DNA from: Mytilus edulis
Lineage: Eukaryota > Mollusca > Bivalvia > Mytilida > Mytilidae
Reading direction: 5' to 3'
Length of the DNA: 64,000 nt
Assembly (NCBI RefSeq): GCF_963676685.1
Contig: NC_092347.1
Coordinates: 85,066,592 to 85,130,591, forward strand
A program made the position numbers and the translations under genes. Under the pieces are notes generated by a model. It had not been told where the DNA came from. It was given only the letters and a program-made list of their open reading frames with translations, and did not search any database. This document shows positions 1 through 11,000 of this stretch, in pieces. Each line of letters opens with the position of its first letter. The first letter of the stretch is position 1.

Positions 1-295
1 CCGGTTCAGTAAAATCGTTCTAGAATCATAATTTGGTCTGCTGATATCCTTTTCGCGATGAACATGGAGCATGGCAAGACCGCACAATTTCGCGCCACCT
101 ATGCCACGTTTGCAAGTTTTCAGTTGTTTCAGGGCAGTCTGTGTTTCTAAAGGTAGCACATCTTCATCAACACAATGATCAATGTCTTCTTCCAATTCCT
201 TCTCCATCAGCAGTTCGGTAGCAGCATCGGTAGTAACAGTTTTGTTTGTGTAGCAGGAACAATTCTGCCTAAGATTCGGGGATGCGGACCACAGC
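1..295 (-). pseudogene. C-terminal fragment of a hAT-like transposase, runs off the window
   Basis: Reading leftward there is an open frame from just after an in-frame TAG near 296 to the window edge, with no stop. It is acidic (…EKELEEDIDHCVDEDV…), then has the pattern LKQLKTCKRGIGGAKLCGLA followed by MLHVHRE. Spacing of L-K-T, R, L-x-x-L-A and a terminal H resembles the dimerisation region at the end of hAT / zinc-finger MYM transposases, where a hydrophobic L-x-G-L-A-x-x-x-x-H core is typical. No catalytic part is visible, so it could be a domesticated gene, a live element continuing outside, or a relic. It could also be an unrelated coding exon. Confidence 0.35.
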
Positions 296-2425
296 TAATT
301 CTAGTTTGTAAACTGATGTGTGCGGAAAACGACTGATGCCAAAAGTGATGCGCTATAATATATCTAAGTAAATGAAAACCAAAAACTGAAAACAATATAT
401 AATTTAATTAACAAAGTACAACTATTATTATGCAGAGCCAAATGTATGTAGAAATGGAGCATTCAATGACTGCAAAATATCCTTACGAAGGAGGCATGTA
501 GCTAATGCACTAACCTAACCCATGGTTGGAAAGCTTGGCTTTCCTTAATTTTTTTTTATCTTGGCTTTCCTTAATTTTTTTTTATCTTGGCTTTCCTTAA
601 TTAAACTGAATGTTAGCCCTCAGAGGATTCAAAAGAAGAATCTAAAACTAGTTATATAAAATATATAAATTTCTCACAGAAGGTAACCAAAGATTTTGCA
701 ACGATGCAAATATTAAACTTTACAATTTAAATAAATATCTTTAACCAATGAATTAAAATAGCAAAAGCTATGTAATTTAACAAATATATCCTTAATAAGC
801 TTCATGTAAATTAATTAACAATGAAATACATCAAATATGAAATTTAGAGTTTTACCAAAGGGAGCTAAAAATTAACTAATAACTCTGTCTGCTACATTTC
901 CAAAGGTGAATTAAGTTTTCCTGTAAGCACCATCCTACAGTCGCAGTTACAAAATATTAAACTCGCTTTTATGCTGACAAAGAGTAGACACACTAGGAAT
1001 AGAATGAGCTAAGATACATGTATATGATTCTATCTATAGAGTAAGTATATATATGGGCACAGGGGAATTGGAATGGAGTTTTTGACGTTTGTACATGTAG
1101 TTCCGTAATTTCAAAGTATTTCTGAAAATAGTTGGTGGTATTTTAGTTCCAGAATCTATAAATTTAGGGGTTAGGGTTTGGGGGTGTCCGATTCCGAAAC
1201 CCCGAATATAAAGAAACGAAATTCCGTAGTCCCGAATAAGTAAAGACAAAATCCTGTGTTAAAGGTTCTACCATTCCTCAATAATATCAAATTAGAATAT
1301 GGGATATTCTTTCAATTTTTAAGGTTAAAGAAACATGGATAAAAACTAATTCATCCATTCATGTTTCATATAATTTATATTTCATTTATCTGTAAAGAGA
1401 AAGTTCGTGAAATGAATACGCAGACAGGACTGCCCCCTTGGCTGCGATGCCCAGTACTTGATTTTTCAAAAGTTGGTGAAACGGAGAAATGAATACGCAT
1501 ACAGGACTGCCCCCTTCCGAAGACCAGTACTTTATTTGTCAGTCCACTTGTCGTTTTTTGATTGTTCTAATGAAGTTATATGCAATACTCAGACTCTGTT
1601 AAAAAAAGTTTACTTGATTATTCCTTCTTTACCTTCAGTGTCGCTTTTCCTTTTTATGCAAGAGCCTGTTTTTAACTAAAGATCCATAATGATTATCGTT
1701 ACTAGGTTAATATAATCGAGAAACATCACCCGTTGAGATGCTGAGTTATATCCAGGAAGAATAAATTAAAAGGAAGGATGAAAAGTTATAGAAATTAAGG
1801 TTGAGACAGAACAACAAATGACTATTATATTCATATATATGTATAAAAAAAAACAGTGTCGAAATTTTAGTGAGGCAATTGCCCCACTTGCCTCAAGGGT
1901 AGCTACGGCCTTGGATTATATAGGGAATCACTGAAGAAGGAATGGAGCAGGAGAGTGGTAGTCAGTGGGCCCCCACTTATGATAATTTCTGATTCTGCCA
2001 TTGGCTTAGGTAGTTCGTTAAACCAGAGACATATATTATATGTCTCTAATTAAACTACATTAAACATTGAATCATTGTACTGAATGCTTCTTCTCGAGAG
2101 ATTCTTATTGTGTCCACAACTGTCAATGATTTGTGTCTATTTGTATTATCAGACTTTACAACACTTATGATTAATGAAGACTTAATAAAATGCCTATAAA
2201 GTCGACCATAGAAAGTGAAGATAGATCAAGATAGCTAGAAAATAACTTTAGAGACACCATATTTTGCAAATTTTTAAATGTGAGTAGAAAAAATAACAGT
2301 AGAAACAGTAGATAGAAAAATAGACTAAAGATTTTTTAAAGAGCCGTATGCTATTTTTGTGGATGATACAGCCATTAATTTAAATGGAATTTCAAATCTC
2401 TTGGAGTGTATGGTGTTTTTTGTCG
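296..2425. other. AT-rich sequence without recognisable gene
   Basis: No convincing exon on either strand. A 31-bp unit TTTTTTTTATCTTGGCTTTC is tandemly repeated near 538-600. An exact echo of AATGAATACGCAnACAGGACTGCCCCCTT occurs at about 1412-1440 and 1488-1516. The stretch 1914-1970 (tatataGGGAATCACTGAAG) resembles sequence at 60862-60890. All short open frames here look like chance. Confidence 0.5.
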
Positions 2426-2429
2426 ACCT

Positions 2430-3365
2430 TGATAGTCCAGTCAAACTAAGATTTAACCTCAAACTAATTGCAACAGAAAATGTTTTAGTTCTTATCTATA
2501 GCATTGTGCCCTTTATATACACAGAAAAAAGTCCCATAAAATCTAAACTGAGGAAAACTCAAAATTTATAGCATTTTTAATTTCCTATGGAAATTAACAT
2601 TGGAAGGGAAGATAACTCTTGCAAAAATGAGTCTTTTTGGTCAGCTTTTGGTTGTTTTTCTTGAAATTTATGTAAAGTATGATACTTTGATGTGGTTGTA
2701 AGTTTGTATTTGACTAAATTACATAATCTTCTACTCATGAAATGTACAAAATCGAAGTTTTATGGGTAGTTTTATTTTTTTCGTGCATTTTTCATTAAAG
2801 AAATTGCAAATTTGAAGCTTTATGACCATTTTGAAAATTTGGTATTGTTTATATCTGTACATTATATTTTTTCAGCAACTTACTTATCTAAGGAAACATT
2901 AAACCACAAAAAGAAGAACACATGCTTATTTTTTTTTAAGATTTGAGATTCTTTACCTTGACATGTTGAAAAATTCAATAAATGGTCAACTAATGAATTA
3001 CAAAAATCTAGATTATAGCTTGATAAAAGATGAAAACATCTTTAGAGTTGTTTGTTATACTCTATGGACTGCTAAAAAATCAAGAATCAATACATTCTGA
3101 TGAATAGAAGCAGTAAAGTTATAATTTTGTATCAATTTTTATTGATATTTCTGTCTTTTTTGCAAGAGTTATCTCCCTTTTCAATGCAAATCTCCATAGG
3201 AATTTTAAATGGTGATTTTTTTAGTCTTCCTCAAGTTAGATTTTATGGGACTTTTTTCTGAGTATATTTGGGGTACAATGCTAAATATTACAACTTAAAA
3301 CTCTTCTGTTGCAATTACTTTCGGGTTAGGATCAAATTTATGCTAGATTGACTGGACTACGAGTA
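2430..3365. mobile_element. Foldback element with about 215-bp degenerate inverted arms
   Basis: The arm starting with GTCCAGTCAAACTAAGATTT near 2437 reappears in reverse complement ending near 3360 (…CTAGATTGACTGGAC). Matching blocks in both arms include GTAATTGCAACAGAA, AAAAAAGTCCCATAAAATCT, the segment around CCTATGGA, and GGGAGATAACTCTTGCAAA. The loop of about 500 bp has no ORF. Long inverted arms with a non-coding middle are typical of non-autonomous foldback/MITE elements. I could not define a target duplication. Confidence 0.6.
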
Positions 3366-5488
3366 CTGCACAGTGCTTTGATTTATATGAGGATTCTTCA
3401 TGTTGGAGATTAGAAAGTGATTTTAAAAAATGGCGGGCAAAAGAAAATACATAGATTTGGTAAACAAACGACAAAAATGCTCTTAATGTCATGTTTATAT
3501 CATACTGCAAAGAAGCATTGTTAAACATTTTTATCAAAATATGTAATTTATTTAAAATTAACATATTTTTTCCCAAGATCTCGATGAAATGATAATTTGA
3601 CATGCTGTCAACTAGTCGTAAATGAGACAGATAGACTCATATACTTATAGTGACTTTTTATCCTGTCAAAATTATGCAGTCCATCTGTCACTCAGAAAGC
3701 AAAAAACAACATTTAACATTATTGAATCTGTCAAAATTATACAAAAGTTTTATATCATCTGCTAAATACCTTGGTACATGCACAGCCAACATTTCCTCAG
3801 CCTCCATTATGGAAACAGACGCATTAAATACAGTTTCATTCCAAATACAATACACCTTAATGCTAATCCCGGCTGACCCAGCCGCTTGAACTTTTGACGC
3901 ATACAACAATCACTTTTTCATTGTGGCGTCGGATATTTTTTTGATGATGTCAAAATTTTACGGGAACCTGTGTGATATCCAGTAATGGCGGACAAATAGC
4001 GATAAGGTGTATTAGGTGCAGTGCCCGTAATTAAACTACACATTGGATTTAAAAAAAAAATTTCACATGAATTCTGCTTGTAAAATTACACTAGAAAATT
4101 AAATTAGAAAAGGGGGTAACCGTTTTTGTTTTTGAGATACGAGCCGTTGAAATTAATAGAATGATACAGCAAAAATACAAAGGATATATAGGGAAATCAT
4201 CAAAATTAGCAGATATTTTTACATTATCAAGATTTTCTATTTTGTTGGTCAACAAATTTTTTTTTTTAAATTTATGTACGATTCAAAAATGAAAGACGAA
4301 TGCATCGGTGCAAAGAAAGTCCTTAGCAACTGTGCTAGTTTTTACGCTACTCCTTGTTGAAGTTTGTTTTTTGACCGGAACATTAAAATTATTCGGCGAC
4401 ATTATGGTCTACAGTAACGTCACCACAACTTCTACGTGGTAGCTCTATTATACCGTACAATGTCGTAGCAATGTCGTGTGTGTGTATCACCCATCTTCAT
4501 ATGTATTACAAATGATCAAGTATTATAAATTAATAAGGAAATAAGCTAACTAATTTTAAAGAATATTTCTGTCGCCAAAACATTGCAAGTTTGTAATTAA
4601 ATTTACCACATATGAAAGAAAGTTACCATAGATTTTATTCTTTTCTATATAAGAGTGGTTTCCACACCTTTTAATGCTTGCATGGATTGTAAATTTTGTT
4701 TATGAATCAAATATCGAGTTTGAATTTGTCCCGGTTAACACAGTGTTGTTTTAATATTAGGATCAGGTATACACCTCGTTTTCCATCTTACTTCTTCATG
4801 TTTGTATTTAAAAAAAAAAGTAGACCTATTTTCTGCATATATTCATCTCCGTCATTTCTGCATGGTGTTATTCTGAGGATTTGCACACAATATATTCTAC
4901 ATTATAAACCTGTTTCATGATTTGTTAAAAATCCACATACACGGATTTAAATAATAAGCATAATGCATACTATGGCTCTTCAACTATTTCAAATGGCTTT
5001 CAAATGTTTGGCCTTTAGTGTTCTATTTTAAGATTAATCAAGAAAAGCGCTTCGGACGCTTGAAATTTAAAATGTGTTGATTTCATTTAATCTTCAGAAT
5101 TTTTTAGGCCGTAATGAGGTTAAAAAGAAGAACTCCCTAATACATTTTAACGAAATAGAAAAGATCAGAGTAGTTGGTATAACTTCCCGTCGCAGATGTT
5201 TCATACATATTCAAGATGAAAACATACACCTTATCATGTAAAACCATCAAACGGGAAAACCAACGGTCTAATCTATATAAAAAACGAGAAACACGTATAA
5301 ATTACATAAACAAACGACAACTACTGTACATCAGATTCCTGACTTATGACAGGTGCAAACATTTGCAGAGGGATTAAACGTTTGAATGGTACAAAACCTT
5401 CTCCTTATGAGAATGTATCATGTTCGATGCTTTAAAAATTTACCTAATTAAATTTATAAGAATTTACTCAGTGTAATGCACAGCGATA
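3366..5488. other. Non-coding, scattered repeat remnants
   Basis: No supported exon. The two opposed small frames at 3650-3909 overlap each other and lack splice context. A segment at 4085-4160 (GGGGGTAACCG…GAGATACGAGCCGTTGAAAT) matches 14455-14510 (GGTCACCGTGC…GAGATATGAGCCATTGAAAT), so it is a dispersed repeat. 5300-5430 resembles a decayed copy of the mytilid-type repeat at 32060-32160 (CTGACTTGGGACAGGCGCAA). Confidence 0.45.
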
Positions 5489-6008
5489 GTGTTTCCTGCA
5501 GCTTTTAAAAAGGGCAGGGTAATTGTTAGCTCAGAGGGCACATTAAGCACGAGGGACAACAATTTTGGGGCACTTACTTAATATAAACAGGCAATTTCTA
5601 TAAAAGGGATTCATTTAAAACATACTAGTTTATGCTATAAAAAGGACATATACATCTGTAAGAGAGCTACCATTTGATTTTTATGGGGGGCTAGGATGAA
5701 AAATTTTGTCCTGCTTTTTTTTTAGTTGTAATCTCATTGTTAGACGCAGGACTTCGGGAATGTTCGGAGAGCCGACAACCTTGCTTCGGAAGTTGGAACT
5801 TTTGTTTACGTTTGAAGGGAAATAACTCGAGCGGTATTCATGAAATATGTCTTTCAGTACCGGTTGTTAATTACGATGATAAAGGCATGGCGTCAGGAAT
5901 TTCGACAAAATTAGGGCAGGGCGCCAATTTTTTTTCTCAAAAAGGGCAGGGCGTCGAGAAATCGCGACAGGGCGCCATTACACGCCAAAACCACCTGTAG
6001 GAAACACT
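5489..6008. mobile_element. Short TIR element with GTGTTTCC ends
   Basis: The left end GTGTTTCCTGCAG is the inverse of the right end CTGTAGGAAACAC (12 of 13 bases). Inside are repeated AGGGCAGGGCG / GACAGGGCGCC blocks. The same motif family (GTGTTCCAGCTAGG, AGGGCGCCCTG) appears at 31380-31480, pointing to a dispersed family. The 87-codon open frame at 5737-6000 lies wholly inside the element and looks like repeat sequence. The GTGTTTCC terminus is reminiscent of hAT-type MITEs, but no clean 8-bp duplication is seen. Confidence 0.5.
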
Positions 6009-6124
6009 AGGCGATTATTCATAATGTATTTCTACACGAGTTTACTAATAGCGTAGTGCCATACAAATATTGTCTCTGCATAATGCAAATGCATAGTTTC
6101 CCTACTTATATAATATAAAAAAAA

Positions 6125-6170
6125 ATAAGGAGATGTGGTATGACTTCCAGTGAGACAACTATCCGCCACT
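6125..6170. repeat. Copy of the AGATGTGGTATGA dispersed repeat
   Basis: GGAGATGTGGTATGACTTCC followed by AGTGAGACAACTATCCGCCA. It belongs to the same family as copies at 27655-27703 and 63052-63090 and, inverted, at 44820-44862, 58938-58976 and 59440-59484. Confidence 0.6.
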
Positions 6171-6390
6171 GGTTAAATAAAGTCGATGTAAGCAAACACT
6201 ATAAACAACCATACTGTTTTCAAAAATTGAAGGAATAAACATAATGTGTTTTAGATAAAAAATATTTACAGAAAACAAATACCATGTTGTGAAGTAACAG
6301 AATTAAACAAGTAAATTACAACCAGCTCTATGCTTTCACCTAGTTCATTACCATACAATACCTGTGGTTTACTAGTCTTATGATATAAGA

Positions 6391-6540
6391 CTTTGGAGTT
6401 CATATCATTTACATTCAACTTTTTTTATCGAATATTTTTTATTTATTTTTTTGGGGGGGGGGGGGGGGGGGGTTAACATTGATAGTAAAGAGGAAATATT
6501 CGATAAAAAATGTTGAATGTAAATGATATGAACTCCAAAG
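6391..6540. repeat. Inverted repeat (about 47-bp arms) with a 20-G run in the loop
   Basis: The left arm starts CTTTGGAGTTCATATCATTT at 6391 and the right arm is its reverse complement ending at 6540, with one mismatch over about 47 bp (an A/T change in the T-run). The loop carries G20 at 6453-6472. It may be a short hairpin element. The G-run could form a quadruplex and could also mark an assembly-length uncertainty. Confidence 0.7.
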
Positions 6541-6858
6541 TTATATTTATATGAATATAAATCATGTTCTAAAATTTTCAATTACAAAATACGAACATGT
6601 CAACGTCTTTTTAAGTCAACAATTAAATTCACATGTCTTTCATTAATTATTTGTAACCTATTATGAAACTTTACATTGAGTACTGTGTTTTTCGTTCAAG
6701 ACTACGGCTTTTTAAAACGATATCATGGACATTGTTGGGTCAATTCAGGTTTCATTTTAATTAATTTGATATCAATAGATGTAAAATTGTTACATGTTTA
6801 TTTGTTTATAATTTTGTTGTGAGGTGTTGTTTTTTTCTGTTGATATCATCAAAACGAA

Positions 6859-6978
6859 ATGCCTTCTCCTACGCGTCTAAAACAAAAAAAAAACAGTGTT
6901 TTAAAGTCAGGCTGCACACAGAACAACGTACAGAATGCTTTGATTTCTAACTGGAGTATTTTAGATAATTTCTATGAC
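6859..6978 (+). CDS. Candidate first exon of the downstream nuclease gene (tentative)
   Basis: An ATG opens a 39-codon frame: basic and Ser-rich start (MPSPTRLKQKKNS), then CTQNNVQNALISNW, ending at a TGA. It is the only plausible Met-start peptide between the upstream repeats and the first clear nuclease exon at 8062. MUS81 proteins often begin with a short basic segment. Against it: no strong donor is evident (the best is the GTACAG within the frame), and a phase-0 join to 8062 is not demonstrated. Treat as a guess. Confidence 0.15.
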
Positions 6979-8061
6979 TGAGGTTTTAAGACAAGTGTGC
7001 TTGTTGGATTCATGATAGAACGCAAAAAGTAGTTTCTCTTTCATGTGTCCTTTCTTGGAGTAAGGGAGATAACTTGCATAACTAGCGACGAACGTTTTTA
7101 ATCCCATATTCCGCTAGAGGCGTGCAATAACGTACACTTCGCCTTAAAGACTGAAACTTGCATAATATACTACCACTGGATATCTTCATCAAAATTCAGA
7201 CAACAGATGAACCAGCTAAAAACTTTAGTGAAATTGTAAGGGGGCCCAACTCAAGTAAATCACTTGACGCATGAGAGGTGTATTAATATCCTTGGATGTA
7301 TCACCATAAACCTATCAAGATCAGATCAAGGTAGTGATGCCCTTAAATGTCAGGCATCAAATGGCCATTTTTGTTTATCCTCAATATAGTAGAGTTCCAT
7401 CAACATTGGTCCATTGGATTGCCAGAAATCGTATGGACAAAATTATTACTGTTATTCATCAAAATATCCTTGTTGTGATTCGTCAGAGTTCTAAAAAAAT
7501 TATGGTTATCAGGTTTTTTTTGGTAAAAATTAATGTTATTTGTTAAAATAAGCTGATTATTTTATCGTGTAAAAAAAAGTGTACATTTTATCTTTATGCA
7601 CCAAAAATTAATGTCAACGTCAATTGGCAATCATTTTTACAGCTATTTGTCATGAATGTATATACATGTATGTATACCCCCATTACCACCCTCATAAAAT
7701 ATTGTCCATTGGACAAAATTCCATATAAAACATTGTCTGCGGATGCTATTTCATACTGATATGAATGTAGATACAAATTTATCCTTGGTCTTAGTCTGAA
7801 TCGGGCGATTTTAAGGGAAATTCAAGTACAAATTGTAACATGTGTAATGGGAATACATCGTTTTTTTTATTATCAAAAAAAGTTTTATTGAAATTTGGTT
7901 TGACATATTTCTTACAGGATGTACTGGGTACTACCTTTCTTATGTGAGCGTCCTCACAAAGGTTTTTTGATTAATGATTGATCAAAGATCACATGTTTAA
8001 ATTAAAGGTACTCAGAATATCACCACTCTTTCTCATTTCTTGAAATTTTTTATATTTTCAG
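6979..8061. other. No gene recognised between repeats and first nuclease exon
   Basis: Probably promoter/5' intron sequence of the nuclease gene. The short open frames at 7334-7546 and 7594-7776 have no splice context or recognisable composition. The N-terminal exon(s) of the nuclease must lie here or further upstream. Confidence 0.4.
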
Positions 8062-11000
8062 AAGTACAAATTTATTAGAGGACTGCAGCGGCAAGAGGTG
8101 TACCAAAGGACTAAGCATTGGTTAAAGTCTTCTGCAGAATGTACATCACGTGCCATTGTATCATTAGAATTGTGTGAAAGACCTGTCAAATCTACAAAAC
8201 AGGCAGAAAAACTTGAAGGGGTTTGTATGTTCAAACTTGATAGCTTCTATATGTTTGATAGAGTAGAAAATGGAAACCATGAATCTTTGGATATGGAGAT
8301 AATTTTGAATTGCTATTTTCCTGTAAATGAAATCTATAAAACATGTGAATTTCATTGGGTGTTTTCATAAAGAAATTAAGACTAATTGCATATTTACATG
8401 TAATTGCTTTAATAGTTAACTTTTATAAGATTATTTTGACTTAAAATTTTAGATTGGAGCTGAAATAAAGAAGAAACTAGAGAAAATAAAAGAAGATGAT
8501 TTTGTGAGTGAGGACCCCCCAGTTGGAGGGAGATTTGTATCATCAGCTGGGGCTATTTTAATGGCTTTGTTAGAAGCTACAGAACTAGCCTATTCTGAAG
8601 GACACAGGTTTGGTTAATTTTAATTTTGTAAACAGATCTCTTCTAAAGATGATATTTGTTTTAAACATTAGTCATGAATAATTCAGTGCTATTCTGATAA
8701 AAAAATAAATATTGAAAAGAGCTGCATATAGGTATAGGAATATGTGTAATTAGTGCCAACGAGACAACTCTCAATCCAAGTCACAATTTTATAAAAGTAC
8801 ATGCATTGTCTTTTAGATCTTTATGAGGCCCTCACAAAAAAATTTATAATTGTAATGATGTTCTGGTATAGTTGTGCTATTTTTCTACATTTATACAGGG
8901 CTCACACTACTTCAGAATCATAGGAAGAAGTGACTTCTCTTTTTGAAACTGATAGGGAGAAGTGGTGGGATTTGAACGAGAAGTGTTCCTTCGTGCACTG
9001 CGCTACAATGTTTGCATTTTTCTATAGTATAAAGGGTCATATGTAAATACTGTTCTTTTTATATTGTTTAATTCATATATGAGTATACAATTAAAGTAAC
9101 AGTTCAAATTCAAAGTTGTTTAAGTTAAGGTTCTTGTGAGAAACTATTAACTAAATATCTTGCACTAAAAGATTTTTTTTTAACTCAAAAAGGTTAAGAA
9201 ATTACAATATATCAATTACAATTTAATTAAAAACTATCTTGTGTATGAAATTCAGTGTTTCTCTTCAAAAGATATACAAATTTAAGCTGAGCCATTATAG
9301 ATTGATATTAGTACAATAGTCTCAGAGTTAATCAACTTAAATCAATATTTTGAAACAATCCATAATGATATTAATTATTCGAATTATATACATCAATCAA
9401 TTTGATGTAACCAAAAGTATGTTACTGCGTATGGAATGCGTAATTTTTCCTTTTGGGATCAATATTCTTCTGTCAGCTGTTCTCTTCATGCGTCCATAGT
9501 TATTATTGTAAAAATACAGATTTCGGTCATAGCTGGTCCGGTTCCGGTCCGTAGTTAGAAACAATGAATGGTGGACGAATGCAACAAAATTTACAAAAAT
9601 AAACGATGTTTGACAAGCTATTTGGAAAGGAACATTACGTTTTTAATGCAATAAATGGATTACACATTGACTGGAGGCAACTTTTATCATGAAGTAACAA
9701 ACTTATTTTGCTGCCGAAAGTTAGGTTGATGTATGTTTTCGAATAACAAGCACCATACATGCCGGAAGTGCATGAAGTGATAAGAAGTTGTCTTTTTATA
9801 AAACAATCTTCTACACACTGTAAAGACAATGCTTTAACCTCTTTTCTTACGAAAATGAATCGTTTATGTCTGAATTTCTTTAATTATCAATAAAAAATTA
9901 ATGTTTTATCAACTTGTTAAAAATTGAAAATGTCCGATGTCGTAAGCGACTGAAAGCGGGTATCCTAAACAACAGGGCAACTTGTTTTTGCTTTTGGGGG
10001 TTGGGGAAAGCGAAGTGACGGTCGGGAAAGTGACTTTTTTGCCCAAGTCGCCTGGTAGCGTGAGCCGTGTTTATAGATCATGCATATCTACAAGATTTTG
10101 TTTTCTACGAGCCAAAAATATTACTGGAGTGTTCTCCAAGATAGCACTAAGAGATAATTTAGATCGGCAATAGTTAAACTTTGCATTTGTTCAACTCTTG
10201 CATATGTTCAGCACAATTGCACACACATACTGTTAAATATATATGGTATGCTGGTAGAGCTATGCAGAAAATATCTTATTATCTGCAATGTCAATTTTAA
10301 TTTCAGTAAGGATAGCTCAGTTCTAGTCCCTGAAGATGTAGTAAAGACTAAAGCTAAAGAAATGTGTGATGAACAGTTACTAGATCTGGAGGATGAAGAC
10401 ACAACTTTATGTATGTCTTAAACAAATATTAATGTAAAGTTTCCTTACAAAACTGACAAATATGTACATTTGAAAAGGAAAGATGTTTACAAAATGAAAT
10501 TTAGAGTAAAGAAATTTTAGAAAAAGAAATTAACTTATAGCAAATCTTATGAAATTTATGTACTTTTTCACTTTTTAAAGGAACTGGATTTAGATTTTCT
10601 TATATCCTAATGTCAAATGGAATTAATGGATTTTTATGGTTGAAAAGATGAAGTGATTATTGTGTATGAAGAGTACAAAGTTTAATTATATCGTTATAGG
10701 TATATGTCCAGCATGGTGGCGTGTTGAAATACTCATCAAAAGAGATTTGGTCAAGAGGAGAATTTTTAACAAAGCGCCAGTCTATGTTTTGTTGCCATCA
10801 GGAACTGAAGAGGCTTTAAAATTAAGAGGTACAATATCTTTTTACATTGTGCCTTTTGTCTGATAGTCACTGACTTGTTTCAGAGAGAAACAGTTTTAGA
10901 TCAAAATACCTTCTCATATTTTGTGAACAACAAAATTAGATGCCTAAAAATAATTCCTCTATGATGAATAACTTTTAATGATTTTTTTAGTACATTTTTA

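Noticed and set aside
3650..3909. Two opposed 70-80 codon frames
   Set aside because: Antisense shadows of each other in non-coding sequence with no homologous block.
5737..6000. 87-codon frame
   Set aside because: Lies wholly in a short TIR element and consists largely of GGGCAGGGCG repeats.
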